DNA from: Paenibacillus pabuli NBRC 13638
GTDB taxonomy: Bacteria; Bacillota; Bacilli; Paenibacillales; Paenibacillaceae
Reading direction: 5' to 3'
NCBI RefSeq assembly: GCF_001514495.1
Contig: NZ_BCNM01000011.1
Span: forward strand, 186,001-250,000
Length of the DNA: 64,000 nucleotides
Part shown: positions 23,254 through 31,767 of the stretch, piece by piece
Position numbering within the stretch: the stretch's first letter is position 1
Layout: every line of letters starts with the position of its first letter
Notes under the pieces: model-generated
Told to the model about the DNA's origin: nothing
The model's input: only the letters and a program-made list of their open reading frames with translations
The model's database searches: none
Program-made: the position numbers and the translations under genes

Positions 23254-23497
23254 CTACTATTGAACTCCTTCTGCCTGAAGTCGACGTCAAATAAAGGTTA
23301 CGCTTACAAGTCATGCCTGATTCCATCATAGCTTGGTTTCCAGAAGCTGTCCATGCGTTTTTATGAGACAAACTTTGAGTTGGCTGTGCAAGGGGAGTAC
23401 AATGGAGTGTAGAGGAACGGTTATTTGAAAAAGAGAAACATCGGGATTATCATCTTGCAATATATTGAAATTATAGGGATAGAGGAGAACATAAGAG

Positions 23498-24922
23498 ATG
23501 CCAATTACATGTGATGTTGCCATTCTTGGAGGCGGCACCGGAGGGTACGTTGCTGCCATCCGTGCTGCACAGTTAGGAAAACAGGTTGTTATTATCGAAA
23601 AAGATAAGCTCGGAGGAACATGCCTGCATCGTGGCTGTATTCCGAGCAAGGCATTGCTGAGAAGTGCGGAAGTATACGCAGAGATACAAGAGAGCGAAAT
23701 GTACGGGATTGAAACGGCTGGAGCAACACTTGTCTTTCCGAAGGTACAGGCGCGGAAGGATGCCATTGTGGAACAGCTTCACCAGGGTGTGCAGTATTTA
23801 ATGAAAAAAAATAAAATTCAGGTGGTACATGCCAAAGGACGCGTGATCGGACCCTCCATTTTCTCGCCTCAGAGCGGTGCAGTTGCTGTCGAGTTCGAAG
23901 ATGGTGAGATGGATACGGTTGTGCCGACCAACCTTATTATTGCTACCGGGTCTCGCCCACGTGTGCTGACAGGTCTGGAGCCAGACGGGCAGTACATCAT
24001 GAGCAGTGACGAGGCTCTGCGAATGGACGAACTTCCGGCATCCGTGATCATTGTTGGTGGTGGCGTGATTGGCCTCGAATGGGCCTCCATGCTGAATGAT
24101 TTTGGTGTCGAAATTACCGTTGTTGAAGCCGCCGCTCACGTATTGCCAGCAGAGGACGAAGATGTAGCCAAGGAAATGCAGAGACTACTTGGGAAACGCG
24201 GAGTTCGCTTCCTGACAGGCGCCAGCGTTCTCACAGAGACATATCGCGCGGAGAAAGATGGTATTCAGATTGACGTCAAACTGGGGGACGAGAAGCAAGA
24301 AACCCTGAAAGCGGACAAGATGCTGGTATCCGTTGGTCGTCAGGCCAATGTTGAAAATATCGGTTTGGAAAACACGGATATCAAACTCGAACGCGGCTTT
24401 ATCGCTGTGAATCAACATTTGCAAACCGGTGAGGGACATATTTATGCGATCGGGGATGTCATCGGAGGGTTACAGCTTGCCCATGCAGCCAGTCACGAAG
24501 GCATCCTGGCTGTGAATCATCTGGCGGGTGAAACGGTACACGCCGTCGATTCTCATCGTATCCCGCGCTGTGTCTATACACGACCGGAAGCAGCAAGTAT
24601 CGGGTTTACGGAGCGTGAAGCCAAAGAGCGTGGTCATGAAGTGAAAACAGGCAAGTTTCCGTTTCAGGCCATTGGAAAATCGTTGGTTCATGGAAGTCGG
24701 GATGGATTCGTGAAGGTAATCGCTGACGCCAAGACGAATGATATATTGGGTGTACATATGATCGGTACCCATGTGACGGAACTGATCGCTGAGGCCTCCC
24801 TGGCTCAGATGCTGGATGCGACACCTTGGGAAGTGGGGCAGACGATTCATCCTCACCCTACTTTATCGGAAATCATGGGTGAAGCCATGTTGGCCGTAGA
24901 CGGAAAAGCAATTGGAATGTAG
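23498..24922 (+). CDS. lpdV: Dihydrolipoyl dehydrogenase, E3 of the branched-chain complex
   Basis: 474 residues. FAD motif LGGGTGGYVAAIRAAQLG, the redox disulfide GGTCLHRGCIPSKALL, the NAD motif VGGGVIGLEWASML, IYAIGDV, and the C-terminal HPHPTLSE with the active-site His. It reoxidises the dihydrolipoyl arm of E2. Placement before bkdAA-bkdAB-bkdB points to the branched-chain 2-oxoacid dehydrogenase. The ptb, bcd, buk and bkdR genes that precede it in B. subtilis are not present here. Confidence 0.95.
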   Translation: MPITCDVAILGGGTGGYVAAIRAAQLGKQVVIIEKDKLGGTCLHRGCIPSKALLRSAEVYAEIQESEMYGIETAGATLVFPKVQARKDAIVEQLHQGVQYLMKKNKIQVVHAKGRVIGPSIFSPQSGAVAVEFEDGEMDTVVPTNLIIATGSRPRVLTGLEPDGQYIMSSDEALRMDELPASVIIVGGGVIGLEWASMLNDFGVEITVVEAAAHVLPAEDEDVAKEMQRLLGKRGVRFLTGASVLTETYRAEKDGIQIDVKLGDEKQETLKADKMLVSVGRQANVENIGLENTDIKLERGFIAVNQHLQTGEGHIYAIGDVIGGLQLAHAASHEGILAVNHLAGETVHAVDSHRIPRCVYTRPEAASIGFTEREAKERGHEVKTGKFPFQAIGKSLVHGSRDGFVKVIADAKTNDILGVHMIGTHVTELIAEASLAQMLDATPWEVGQTIHPHPTLSEIMGEAMLAVDGKAIGM

Positions 24923-25061
24923 GCCGGACAGGCTTATGAGAATGGTCCTTTCCTTTTTTGGGCAAAAGGGATTATAATAAGGTTAAGCCAAGTCTTAGTA
25001 CCAGGTTATAAGATCGGGTTGTAAGGCAGGCATAGGCTCTGATTAAAAGGAGGTACCTCAT

Positions 25062-26090
25062 ATGAGTTCACAAGGTACTGCAGACGCGGTCCATCGGCAT
25101 GAACAGCTGGGACTTAGCGATGGTGAAGTATTGGATATGTACAAATACATGCTGCTCGCACGCAAGTTTGACGAGCGCTGCTTGCTCTTACAGCGGGCCG
25201 GCAAAATTAACTTTCACGTATCCGGTGTAGGACAGGAAGCTGCCCAAGTTGGCGCTGCTTTTGGTCTGGATCGGGATCACGATTATTACTTACCGTATTA
25301 CCGCGACTATGGCTTTGTACTGGCGGTCGGCATGACTCCGCGTGAGTTGATGCTGTCTGCTTTTGCGAAGGCAGAAGATCCGAATAGTGGCGGACGGCAA
25401 ATGCCGGGTCATTTCGGTCACAAAAAGCTGCGGATTGTTACGGGCTCCAGCCCGGTTACCACACAGGTTCCGCACGCTGTAGGATTTGCACTGGCTGCCA
25501 AAATGAAGAAGCAAGAATTTGTTTCTTTTGTTACCTTTGGTGAAGGTTCAAGCAACCAGGGCGATTTCCATGAAGGTGCCAATTTCGCAGGTGTTCACAA
25601 ACTTCCTGTGATCATTATGTGTGAGAACAATCAGTATGCCATCTCGGTTCCGATCCACAAGCAGCTTAGTGGTAAAATATCGGACCGTGCACTTGGATAC
25701 GGGTTCCCCGGACTGCGTGTAGACGGAAACGATGCGCTGGAAGTGTACGGTGCGGTCAAGGAAGCTCGCCGCCGCGCAATCGCTGGTGAAGGACCTACGC
25801 TTATTGAAGCAATGATGTATCGTCTCTCTCCTCACTCTACTTCCGACAATGATCTGGCATACCGGACCAAGGAAGAGGTTGAAGAGAACTGGAAGAAGGA
25901 CGGCGTGCTTCGCATGAAGAATTATCTGATCGATTGCGGCATCTGGGACGAAGCCCGGGATGCGGATCTGGCTTCCCAGCTTGCGCTTGAAATGAAAGAA
26001 GCAACTGAATATGCAGACAATGCGCCATATCCGAAACCTGAGGACACTCTGACGCATGTGTATGCGGACAGCGAAGAAGGGGGGCGGTAA
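25062..26090 (+). CDS. bkdAA: Branched-chain 2-oxoacid dehydrogenase E1 alpha subunit
   Basis: 342 residues. The ThDP-binding motif is seen in FGEGSSNQGDFHEGANFAGVHKLP followed by ENNQYAIS, and the phosphorylation-loop region reads YRLSPHSTSDND. GGQMPGHFG is the variant GRQMPGHFG. With BkdAB it decarboxylates the 2-oxoacids of Val, Leu and Ile, giving branched-chain acyl-CoA primers for iso and anteiso fatty acids. AAGGAGGT sits 9 bases before the ATG. The 139-base gap after lpdV contains a TATAAT that may be part of an internal promoter. Confidence 0.95.
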   Translation: MSSQGTADAVHRHEQLGLSDGEVLDMYKYMLLARKFDERCLLLQRAGKINFHVSGVGQEAAQVGAAFGLDRDHDYYLPYYRDYGFVLAVGMTPRELMLSAFAKAEDPNSGGRQMPGHFGHKKLRIVTGSSPVTTQVPHAVGFALAAKMKKQEFVSFVTFGEGSSNQGDFHEGANFAGVHKLPVIIMCENNQYAISVPIHKQLSGKISDRALGYGFPGLRVDGNDALEVYGAVKEARRRAIAGEGPTLIEAMMYRLSPHSTSDNDLAYRTKEEVEENWKKDGVLRMKNYLIDCGIWDEARDADLASQLALEMKEATEYADNAPYPKPEDTLTHVYADSEEGGR

Positions 26091-26092
26091 TC

Positions 26093-27079
26093 ATGGCGGT
26101 TATGGAATATATTGATGCAATCCGTCTCGCGATGAAGGAAGAGATGGAGCGGGATGAAAATGTCTTTATCCTTGGTGAAGACGTAGGTCTCAAAGGTGGT
26201 GTGTTTACCACGACCAAAGGGTTGCAGGATCAGTTCGGCGAGATGCGTGTCATGGACACACCTTTGTCCGAATCAGCCATTGCAGGTGTAGCCATTGGCG
26301 CAGCGATGTACGGCATGAAACCTATTGCCGAGATGCAATATTCGGACTTCATGTTACCGGCAACGAACCAGATCATTAGTGAAGCGGCCAAAATCCGCTA
26401 TCGTTCCAACAATGACTGGAGCTGCCCGATTGTGATTCGTGCACCGATTGGCGGGGGAATCTTTGGCGGGCTGTATCACTCCCAATGTCCGGAATCCATC
26501 TTTTTTGGCACACCAGGTTTGAAAATTATAGCTCCTTACTCGGCATACGATGCCAAAGGATTGCTCAAGGCAGCCATTCGTGACCCGGACCCGGTTCTCT
26601 TCTTTGAGAATAAAAAATGTTACAAGCTGATCAAGGAAGATGTGCCAGAAGATGATTACATTGTTCCAATTGGTAAAGCGAACGTGCTTCGTGAAGGGGC
26701 AGATATTACGGTTATCGGTTATAGTCAGCCACTTCATTTTGTCATGCAGGCTGCCGAGGAGCTGGAGCGTGAAGAAGGCATTACTGCCCATGTACTGGAT
26801 CTGCGCACGTTGCAGCCGCTTGATCGCGAAGCCATTATTGCCTCTGCTCGTCTAACGGGTAAAGTGCTGATTGTGCATGAAGACAACAAAACCGGTGGTG
26901 TAGGTGCCGAAGTAGCGGCCATTATCAGCGAAGAATGTCTGTTTGAACTGGATGCGCCGATTCAGCGTCTCTGCGGTCCGGATGTACCGGCCATGCCCAT
27001 CAGCCCAACATTGGAGAAATTCTATATGCTGAGCAAGGATAAAGCCAAAGAAGCGATGCGTACGCTCGCCGAGTATTAA
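26093..27079 (+). CDS. bkdAB: Branched-chain 2-oxoacid dehydrogenase E1 beta subunit
   Basis: 328 residues. Typical E1-beta stretches: FILGEDVGLKGGVFTTTKGL, MDTPLSESAIAGVAIGAA, HSQCPESIFFGTPGLKI and HEDNKTGGVGAEVAAIISE. It forms the alpha2-beta2 E1 with BkdAA. Start 26093 is only 2 bases after the bkdAA stop, and GGGGGGCGG precedes it, so the two are translationally linked. Confidence 0.95.
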   Translation: MAVMEYIDAIRLAMKEEMERDENVFILGEDVGLKGGVFTTTKGLQDQFGEMRVMDTPLSESAIAGVAIGAAMYGMKPIAEMQYSDFMLPATNQIISEAAKIRYRSNNDWSCPIVIRAPIGGGIFGGLYHSQCPESIFFGTPGLKIIAPYSAYDAKGLLKAAIRDPDPVLFFENKKCYKLIKEDVPEDDYIVPIGKANVLREGADITVIGYSQPLHFVMQAAEELEREEGITAHVLDLRTLQPLDREAIIASARLTGKVLIVHEDNKTGGVGAEVAAIISEECLFELDAPIQRLCGPDVPAMPISPTLEKFYMLSKDKAKEAMRTLAEY

Positions 27080-27127
27080 TTCTTGTAGTGAGATCGTTTA
27101 AAAGCTAAGTTTGGAGTGATATAACCA

Positions 27128-28567
27128 ATGAGTATGAAATGGATCGAGGTCATCATGCCGCAGCTGGCGGAATCGCTGGTCTCGGCTACCATAGCCAAAT
27201 GGTTAAAAAAACCGGGCGACCGTGTGGAACAGTACGAGCCGATCTGTGAAGTGATAACCGATAAAGTAAACGCTGAAATTCCATCCACTGTTGATGGGAT
27301 TATGGGTGATCTTTTGGTGGAAGAGGGCACAACCATTGCTGTTGGTGAAGCCATCTGCCGTATGCAGGTGGCTGCTTCTGATGAGGAAGCGGCAGAGCAG
27401 GCCACACCAATTGCGCAGCAGCAGAGCAATGCACAGCACAGCGAAACCTACACACCGGCTGATGCAGCGAGCACAACAGGCCATGATCCCAATCAGCCGA
27501 TGCGTAATCGATATTCTCCTGCGGTTCAATCCCTTGCAGCAGAACACGGTCTGAACCTGCAGACCATTCAGGGCACTGGAGCAGGCGGTCGGATTACACG
27601 CAAGGATGTACTGGCAGTGATTGCACAGGGTGGAAACGCGGGTGCAGCTTCTGTACAGTCTTCTGCTGCAGTTGGACCGCATGCTTCTTCGGGAGTGCCT
27701 TCAGGTTCTCCTTTCAGCGGATTGAACCGGGGGAATGCAGACTTGGGAGCATCTGCGGGAGAAACAGTCCCGGCAGCCGATGCAGGCGTTCCTGTAAGAC
27801 ATTCCGGCATACATCTCACCGAAAGTCCGAAAATTCCACAAATCGAAGTTGAGGGCGGCGGACAGGGAAGATCCGAATACTTCATCGATGTTACCCCAGT
27901 ACGTAACGCCATTGCTCGTAATATGCGTCAAAGCGTATCCGAAATTCCGCATGCCTGGACGATGATTGAAGTAGACGTAACGAATCTGGTCATGCTGCGC
28001 AACAAACTCAAGGATGAGTTCAAGCGTAAGGAAGGAATCAACCTGACGTACCTGTCCTTCATGATGAAGGGTGTCGTCAACGCCATTAAAGACTATCCAA
28101 TCATGAATTCCGTCTGGGCTGTTGACAAAATTATTGTCAAACGGGATATCAACCTGTCCATGGCAGTAGGTACCGAAGATTCTGTATTGACGCCAGTGAT
28201 CAAGCACGCCGATCAGCGTAATATCGCAGGTCTTGCCCGTGAAGTGGATGAACTGGCACGTAAAACACGTGAAGGCACATTGAAGCTGGACCATATGCAA
28301 GGTGGTACGTTCACGGTTAACAATACGGGATCATTTGGTTCGATTCTGTCCCAACCAATCATTAACTATCCGCAGGCGGCCATTCTAACGTTTGAATCGA
28401 TCGTGAAGAAGCCGGTCGTCATCAACGATATGATCGCGGTACGTTCCATGGCGAATTTGTGTCTGTCTCTGGATCATCGAATCCTGGATGGCGTAATCAG
28501 TGGTCGTTTCTTGCAACGTGTAAAAGAAAACCTTGAAGGCTACACAATGGATACCAAAGTGTATTAA
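27128..28567 (+). CDS. bkdB: Branched-chain 2-oxoacid dehydrogenase E2 (lipoyl acyltransferase)
   Basis: 479 residues. One lipoyl domain (about 4-80) has the lipoylated Lys in EVITDKVNAEIPS; an Ala/Gln-rich linker follows; the peripheral-subunit binding domain (about 125-160) has AAEHGLNLQTIQGTGAGGRI; a long Gly/Ser/Pro-rich linker leads to the catalytic domain ending in LSLDHRILDGVISGRFL, whose His is the active-site residue. It transfers branched acyl groups to CoA. The gene closes the bkd group; a strong terminator separates it from lipB. Confidence 0.95.
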   Translation: MSMKWIEVIMPQLAESLVSATIAKWLKKPGDRVEQYEPICEVITDKVNAEIPSTVDGIMGDLLVEEGTTIAVGEAICRMQVAASDEEAAEQATPIAQQQSNAQHSETYTPADAASTTGHDPNQPMRNRYSPAVQSLAAEHGLNLQTIQGTGAGGRITRKDVLAVIAQGGNAGAASVQSSAAVGPHASSGVPSGSPFSGLNRGNADLGASAGETVPAADAGVPVRHSGIHLTESPKIPQIEVEGGGQGRSEYFIDVTPVRNAIARNMRQSVSEIPHAWTMIEVDVTNLVMLRNKLKDEFKRKEGINLTYLSFMMKGVVNAIKDYPIMNSVWAVDKIIVKRDINLSMAVGTEDSVLTPVIKHADQRNIAGLAREVDELARKTREGTLKLDHMQGGTFTVNNTGSFGSILSQPIINYPQAAILTFESIVKKPVVINDMIAVRSMANLCLSLDHRILDGVISGRFLQRVKENLEGYTMDTKVY

Positions 28568-28626
28568 ACAGAGCATTTCATCATTTTGGAAATCCGTTAA
28601 ATGATGCGATTTGCTGAATAGATGGA

Positions 28627-28675
28627 TAACGGGAAAGTGTATGAGCCTCTGGCCGTGCACTTTTCCCGCTTTTTC
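28627..28675 (+). terminator. Terminator after bkdB
   Basis: CGGGAAAGTG pairs with CACTTTTCCCG over a loop of about 20 bases, followed by CTTTTTC. Confidence 0.75.
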
Positions 28676-28730
28676 AATGAAAGGCTGTCTTACAGCACAT
28701 TAAACATTGAACCAGAAGGGTGGAGGAATC

Positions 28731-29438
28731 ATGAGCAAGCCGCTGGATGTTGCCTACATACCGATGCTTGATTATGAAGAAGCTTGGAACCGCCAGAAAG
28801 CAATTGTGCAGTTACTGGACGAGGGAGAAGGAGCGGAACAGATGCTGCTGCTCCAGCATCCGCCTACGTATACGATTGGTTCACAGAATCACCCGGAGCA
28901 CCTGCTTCTTAGTCAGGAGGAACTGCGGGAGCAAGGGATCTCCTTGTTTCAAATTGATCGCGGCGGGGATATTACTTATCATGGCCCAGGCCAGCTGGTA
29001 GGTTACCCGTTACTCGTGCTCGGGCGGGATGAAGCTTTGGATCTGCATGGCTATTTACGCAGGCTGGAACAGATGATCATTGATTATCTGGCCGATCAGG
29101 GGATCGAAGCAGGACGTAAAGACGCGTATACGGGGGTATGGATCGGAGATATGAAAATTGCCGCCATTGGCATTAAGTTCAATCGGTGCAAACATCGTCG
29201 CGGTTTCGTGACGAGTCACGGATTCGCTTTTAATATCACCTCGGGTATTCAGCACGCAGGTTTTCAGGGGATTGTTCCTTGCGGGATTGAGGAGTATGGT
29301 GTAACGTCCCTTGAGGACATCACAGGCAGAGCCTACACGGTGGAACAGGTTGCTCAGGATATTATTCCATACTTTAGCCGAGTTTTTCCGTATGAGATCC
29401 GTTGGGTCACAGAAAAAGAAGCCCTTCACCGTCTGTGA
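28731..29438 (+). CDS. lipB: Octanoyl-[acyl-carrier-protein] transferase LipB
   Basis: 235 residues. Classical LipB motifs are present: DRGGDITYHGPGQLVGYPLL, the catalytic Lys in KIAAIGIKF, SHGFAFNI, and the catalytic Cys in VPCGIEEYGVTSL. It moves octanoyl from ACP to lipoyl domains. B. subtilis lacks LipB and uses LipM and LipL instead, so its presence next to the lipoate-dependent bkd complex is notable. The ATG at 28731 follows GTGGAGG (28719-28725); an earlier in-frame TTG precedes that site. Confidence 0.92.
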   Translation: MSKPLDVAYIPMLDYEEAWNRQKAIVQLLDEGEGAEQMLLLQHPPTYTIGSQNHPEHLLLSQEELREQGISLFQIDRGGDITYHGPGQLVGYPLLVLGRDEALDLHGYLRRLEQMIIDYLADQGIEAGRKDAYTGVWIGDMKIAAIGIKFNRCKHRRGFVTSHGFAFNITSGIQHAGFQGIVPCGIEEYGVTSLEDITGRAYTVEQVAQDIIPYFSRVFPYEIRWVTEKEALHRL

Positions 29439-29464
29439 TTCAGACAGTCAAAGACTTCAGGGTT

Positions 29465-29566
29465 CTATCCGAACAGTAAAGGTTCGAGTGCGATGAAAAG
29501 GGTGGACCCAATCATGGCGATTAGCATGAGATAGATGATGATGCGGAACCATTTCTTTCTTTGCAT
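29465..29566 (-). CDS. Prli42-like stressosome-associated microprotein
   Basis: 33 residues: a basic start (QRKKWFR) followed by a single membrane helix (IIIYLMLIAMIGSTLFIAL) and a short tail EPLLFG. AAAGGAG lies 10 bases before its ATG on the minus strand; the longer frame upstream has no ribosome site. Length, charge and composition match the Firmicute Prli42 family, a small membrane protein that links the stressosome to the membrane in Listeria. I do not see rsbRST genes here. The call rests on resemblance, not on a search. Confidence 0.65.
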   Translation of the reverse strand: MQRKKWFRIIIYLMLIAMIGSTLFIALEPLLFG

Positions 29567-29648
29567 GATGAGAGAACTCCTTTCAACAAATGTATAACAA
29601 ACCACATTAACTGTATTGTACCGTATCCATGAAAGGGAGGAAAGTCCT

Positions 29649-30782
29649 ATGATTAAACAGCAGCGTGTCATTGATCAGTTTATGGAGCTGGTTCAGATCG
29701 ACAGTGAAACCAAGAATGAACACCATATCTCCAACGTGTTAAAAGAACAGTTTTCCCAATTAGGCCTCAGCGTATATGAGGATGATACGACGGAAAAAAC
29801 CGGACATGGTGCAGGTAATCTCGTGATTACCTGGGAAGCCGAGGGTGCGGAAGAAGCGGCGCCAATCTTTTTCACATGTCATATGGATACCGTAACGCCT
29901 GGACAGGGAATTAAACCTGAGCTGGGTGATGACGGCTGGATTCGCAGTGATGGCACGACGATTCTGGGTGCAGATGATAAGGCTGGGATTGCCGCTTTGT
30001 TTGAAGCCATTCGGGTCATCCAGGAGAACAACATACCGCATGGTAAAATTCAGTTTGTAATCACTGTGGGTGAAGAGTCGGGCCTGGTTGGAGCACGTGC
30101 CATGAATCCGAAGGATATTGAAGCCGAGTTCGGTTATGCGCTGGATTCCAACGGAGCCGTGGGTACAATCTGTGTAGCAGCACCGGCCAGAGCAGAAATT
30201 CAAATGAAGATCTATGGGAAATCCGCACATGCGGGCGTGAATCCGGAGGATGGCATCAGCGCCATTCAGGTCGCTGCCAAGGCGATTGCGGCGATGAAGC
30301 TGGGACGGATTGATGAAGAGACTACAGCGAACATCGGCAAATTTCAGGGCGGCTCAGCGCTGAATGTCGTTTGCGATTTTGTGCAGATTGAGGCTGAAGC
30401 TCGCAGCATTGTGCAGGAAAAAGTGGAACTGCAACTTGCCCAGATGCGTGAAGCGCTGGAAACCACATGCCGCAAATACGGTGCAACAGCTGAATTCCGC
30501 AGTGAGATCCTGTATCCTGCATTTGGCTTCCATGATGAGCATGAGGTTGTTCAGCTTGCACAGCGTGCCATTCGCAGCCTGGGGCTGGAGACCAGCACGT
30601 TTGCATCCGGTGGCGGCAGTGATGCCAACATCTTCAATGGTTTCAACATTCCTACGGTTAATCTGGCCGTAGGTTATGAAGATATTCATACCACAAAAGA
30701 ACGCATTCGCGCTGAAGATATTGTGAAGCTGTCTGAAGTGGTCGTGGCGATTATTCAAGAAACGGCTGCAGGCAAGAAGTGA
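29649..30782 (+). CDS. M20-family metallopeptidase (peptidase T-like, YqjE type)
   Basis: 377 residues. Zinc ligands of the M20 family are in FTCHMDTVTPG, LGADDKAGIAAL, VGEESGLVGAR and ALDSNG, with a C-terminal His in EDIHTTKE; a dimerisation domain with GKSAHAGVNPEDG lies between. It is a cytoplasmic aminopeptidase-like enzyme of uncertain substrate, often called PepT-like. The ATG at 29649 follows GGGAGGAAAG. It is divergent from the Prli42-like gene and ends in a strong terminator. Confidence 0.88.
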   Translation: MIKQQRVIDQFMELVQIDSETKNEHHISNVLKEQFSQLGLSVYEDDTTEKTGHGAGNLVITWEAEGAEEAAPIFFTCHMDTVTPGQGIKPELGDDGWIRSDGTTILGADDKAGIAALFEAIRVIQENNIPHGKIQFVITVGEESGLVGARAMNPKDIEAEFGYALDSNGAVGTICVAAPARAEIQMKIYGKSAHAGVNPEDGISAIQVAAKAIAAMKLGRIDEETTANIGKFQGGSALNVVCDFVQIEAEARSIVQEKVELQLAQMREALETTCRKYGATAEFRSEILYPAFGFHDEHEVVQLAQRAIRSLGLETSTFASGGGSDANIFNGFNIPTVNLAVGYEDIHTTKERIRAEDIVKLSEVVVAIIQETAAGKK

Positions 30783-30828
30783 AAAGTGTTTTTCGCAAAA
30801 AGGGGTAAAGGTCCCCGGCTTATAACTG

Positions 30829-30866
30829 AAAAGTCCGAATTCGGTACACACCGTGTTCGGACTTTT
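30829..30866. terminator. Bidirectional terminator between the M20 peptidase and mciZ
   Basis: AAAAGTCCGAA and TTCGGACTTTTT form an 11-bp stem with an A tract before and T tract after; it serves both convergent genes. Confidence 0.85.
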
Positions 30867-30928
30867 TGGCAAAAAAATGATATTTGAAATATATTTTCAT
30901 GGATATGAATAACCACTCATGACCAGCA

Positions 30929-31063
30929 TTATTTGCGTCCAGCAAGCATGTCGCTTAATTTGGCATCCGGACCCCACTCGCGTAGCCATTGTTTGAGTAT
31001 GAGCCGGACTTGTCTGGCTTGTCCGACCACGTGCGCGGATTGCGGTGTTAAATAACTGTTCAT
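30929..31063 (-). CDS. mciZ: MciZ-like inhibitor of Z-ring formation
   Basis: 44 residues on the minus strand. The core VVGQARQVRLILKQWLREWG parallels the VLVGKAWEIRAKLKEYG region of B. subtilis MciZ (40 residues), which binds FtsZ and blocks Z rings in the mother cell. Position supports it: mciZ lies beside nudF in B. subtilis, and here it is divergent from nudF. AGGGGGAC precedes the ATG at 31063; a 93-residue upstream extension has no ribosome site. Too divergent for certainty without a profile search. Confidence 0.7.
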   Translation of the reverse strand: MNSYLTPQSAHVVGQARQVRLILKQWLREWGPDAKLSDMLAGRK

Positions 31064-31182
31064 TGGTTGTCCCCCTGATTCGCTATTTTTACTTAAAAGC
31101 GCTATAAGCCCACCATATGCCAAAAAACAGAGGTTTATACGTAACGAGACCAAAATTTCTAGGAAGCGGAGTTGAAAAATAT

Positions 31183-31767
31183 ATGAACCCAACGAATTCA
31201 ACCAATCCAATACACCCGGCTAATCCGAAACTGGATGAAGAGACGATATCCACACAGCCGATTTTTGAAGGTAAAGTTATTTCACTTCAGGTCGACACGG
31301 TTAAGCTGCCTAATGGGCAGAACGCCACCCGAGAAATTATTCGTCACCCTGGAGCGGTTGCTGTCCTTGCCCTGAATGGAGATCGCATGCTGGTGGTTGA
31401 TCAATATCGTCAGGCGATGGGACGTACCGAAGTGGAAATTCCAGCCGGAAAACTGGATCCGGGGGAAGAGCCTGAAGCTGCAGCAGCACGTGAATTGCGT
31501 GAAGAAACAGGGTATGTGGCCAAATCACTGCGACACCTGCGTTCGTTCTACACTTCGCCAGGATTCGCGGATGAGATCATCCATTTATACATCGCCGAGG
31601 AGCTCGAATCCGGGAACATGGCTCTGGATGAAGACGAATTTCTGGAAGTATCCGAAATTACGATTGAAGAAGCATACCAGCTGATGGATGAGAACCGGAT
31701 TAGTGATGCCAAAACGATGATGGCTGTATACGCGTGGGATCTGTACAGAACAACGGGACGGTTTTAA
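31183..31767 (+). CDS. nudF: ADP-ribose pyrophosphatase, Nudix family
   Basis: About 194 residues. The Nudix box is complete in GKLDPGEEPEAAAARELREE followed by TG, flanked by RTEVEIPAGK and SFYTSPGFADEIIHLYIAEEL, features of the ADP-ribose class. It hydrolyses ADP-ribose to AMP and ribose-5-phosphate. ATG 31183 begins a short Asn/Pro/Thr-rich N terminus; an earlier in-frame ATG (31117) would overlap the mciZ upstream region. It overlaps the next gene by 1 base (TAATG). Confidence 0.9.
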   Translation: MNPTNSTNPIHPANPKLDEETISTQPIFEGKVISLQVDTVKLPNGQNATREIIRHPGAVAVLALNGDRMLVVDQYRQAMGRTEVEIPAGKLDPGEEPEAAAARELREETGYVAKSLRHLRSFYTSPGFADEIIHLYIAEELESGNMALDEDEFLEVSEITIEEAYQLMDENRISDAKTMMAVYAWDLYRTTGRF

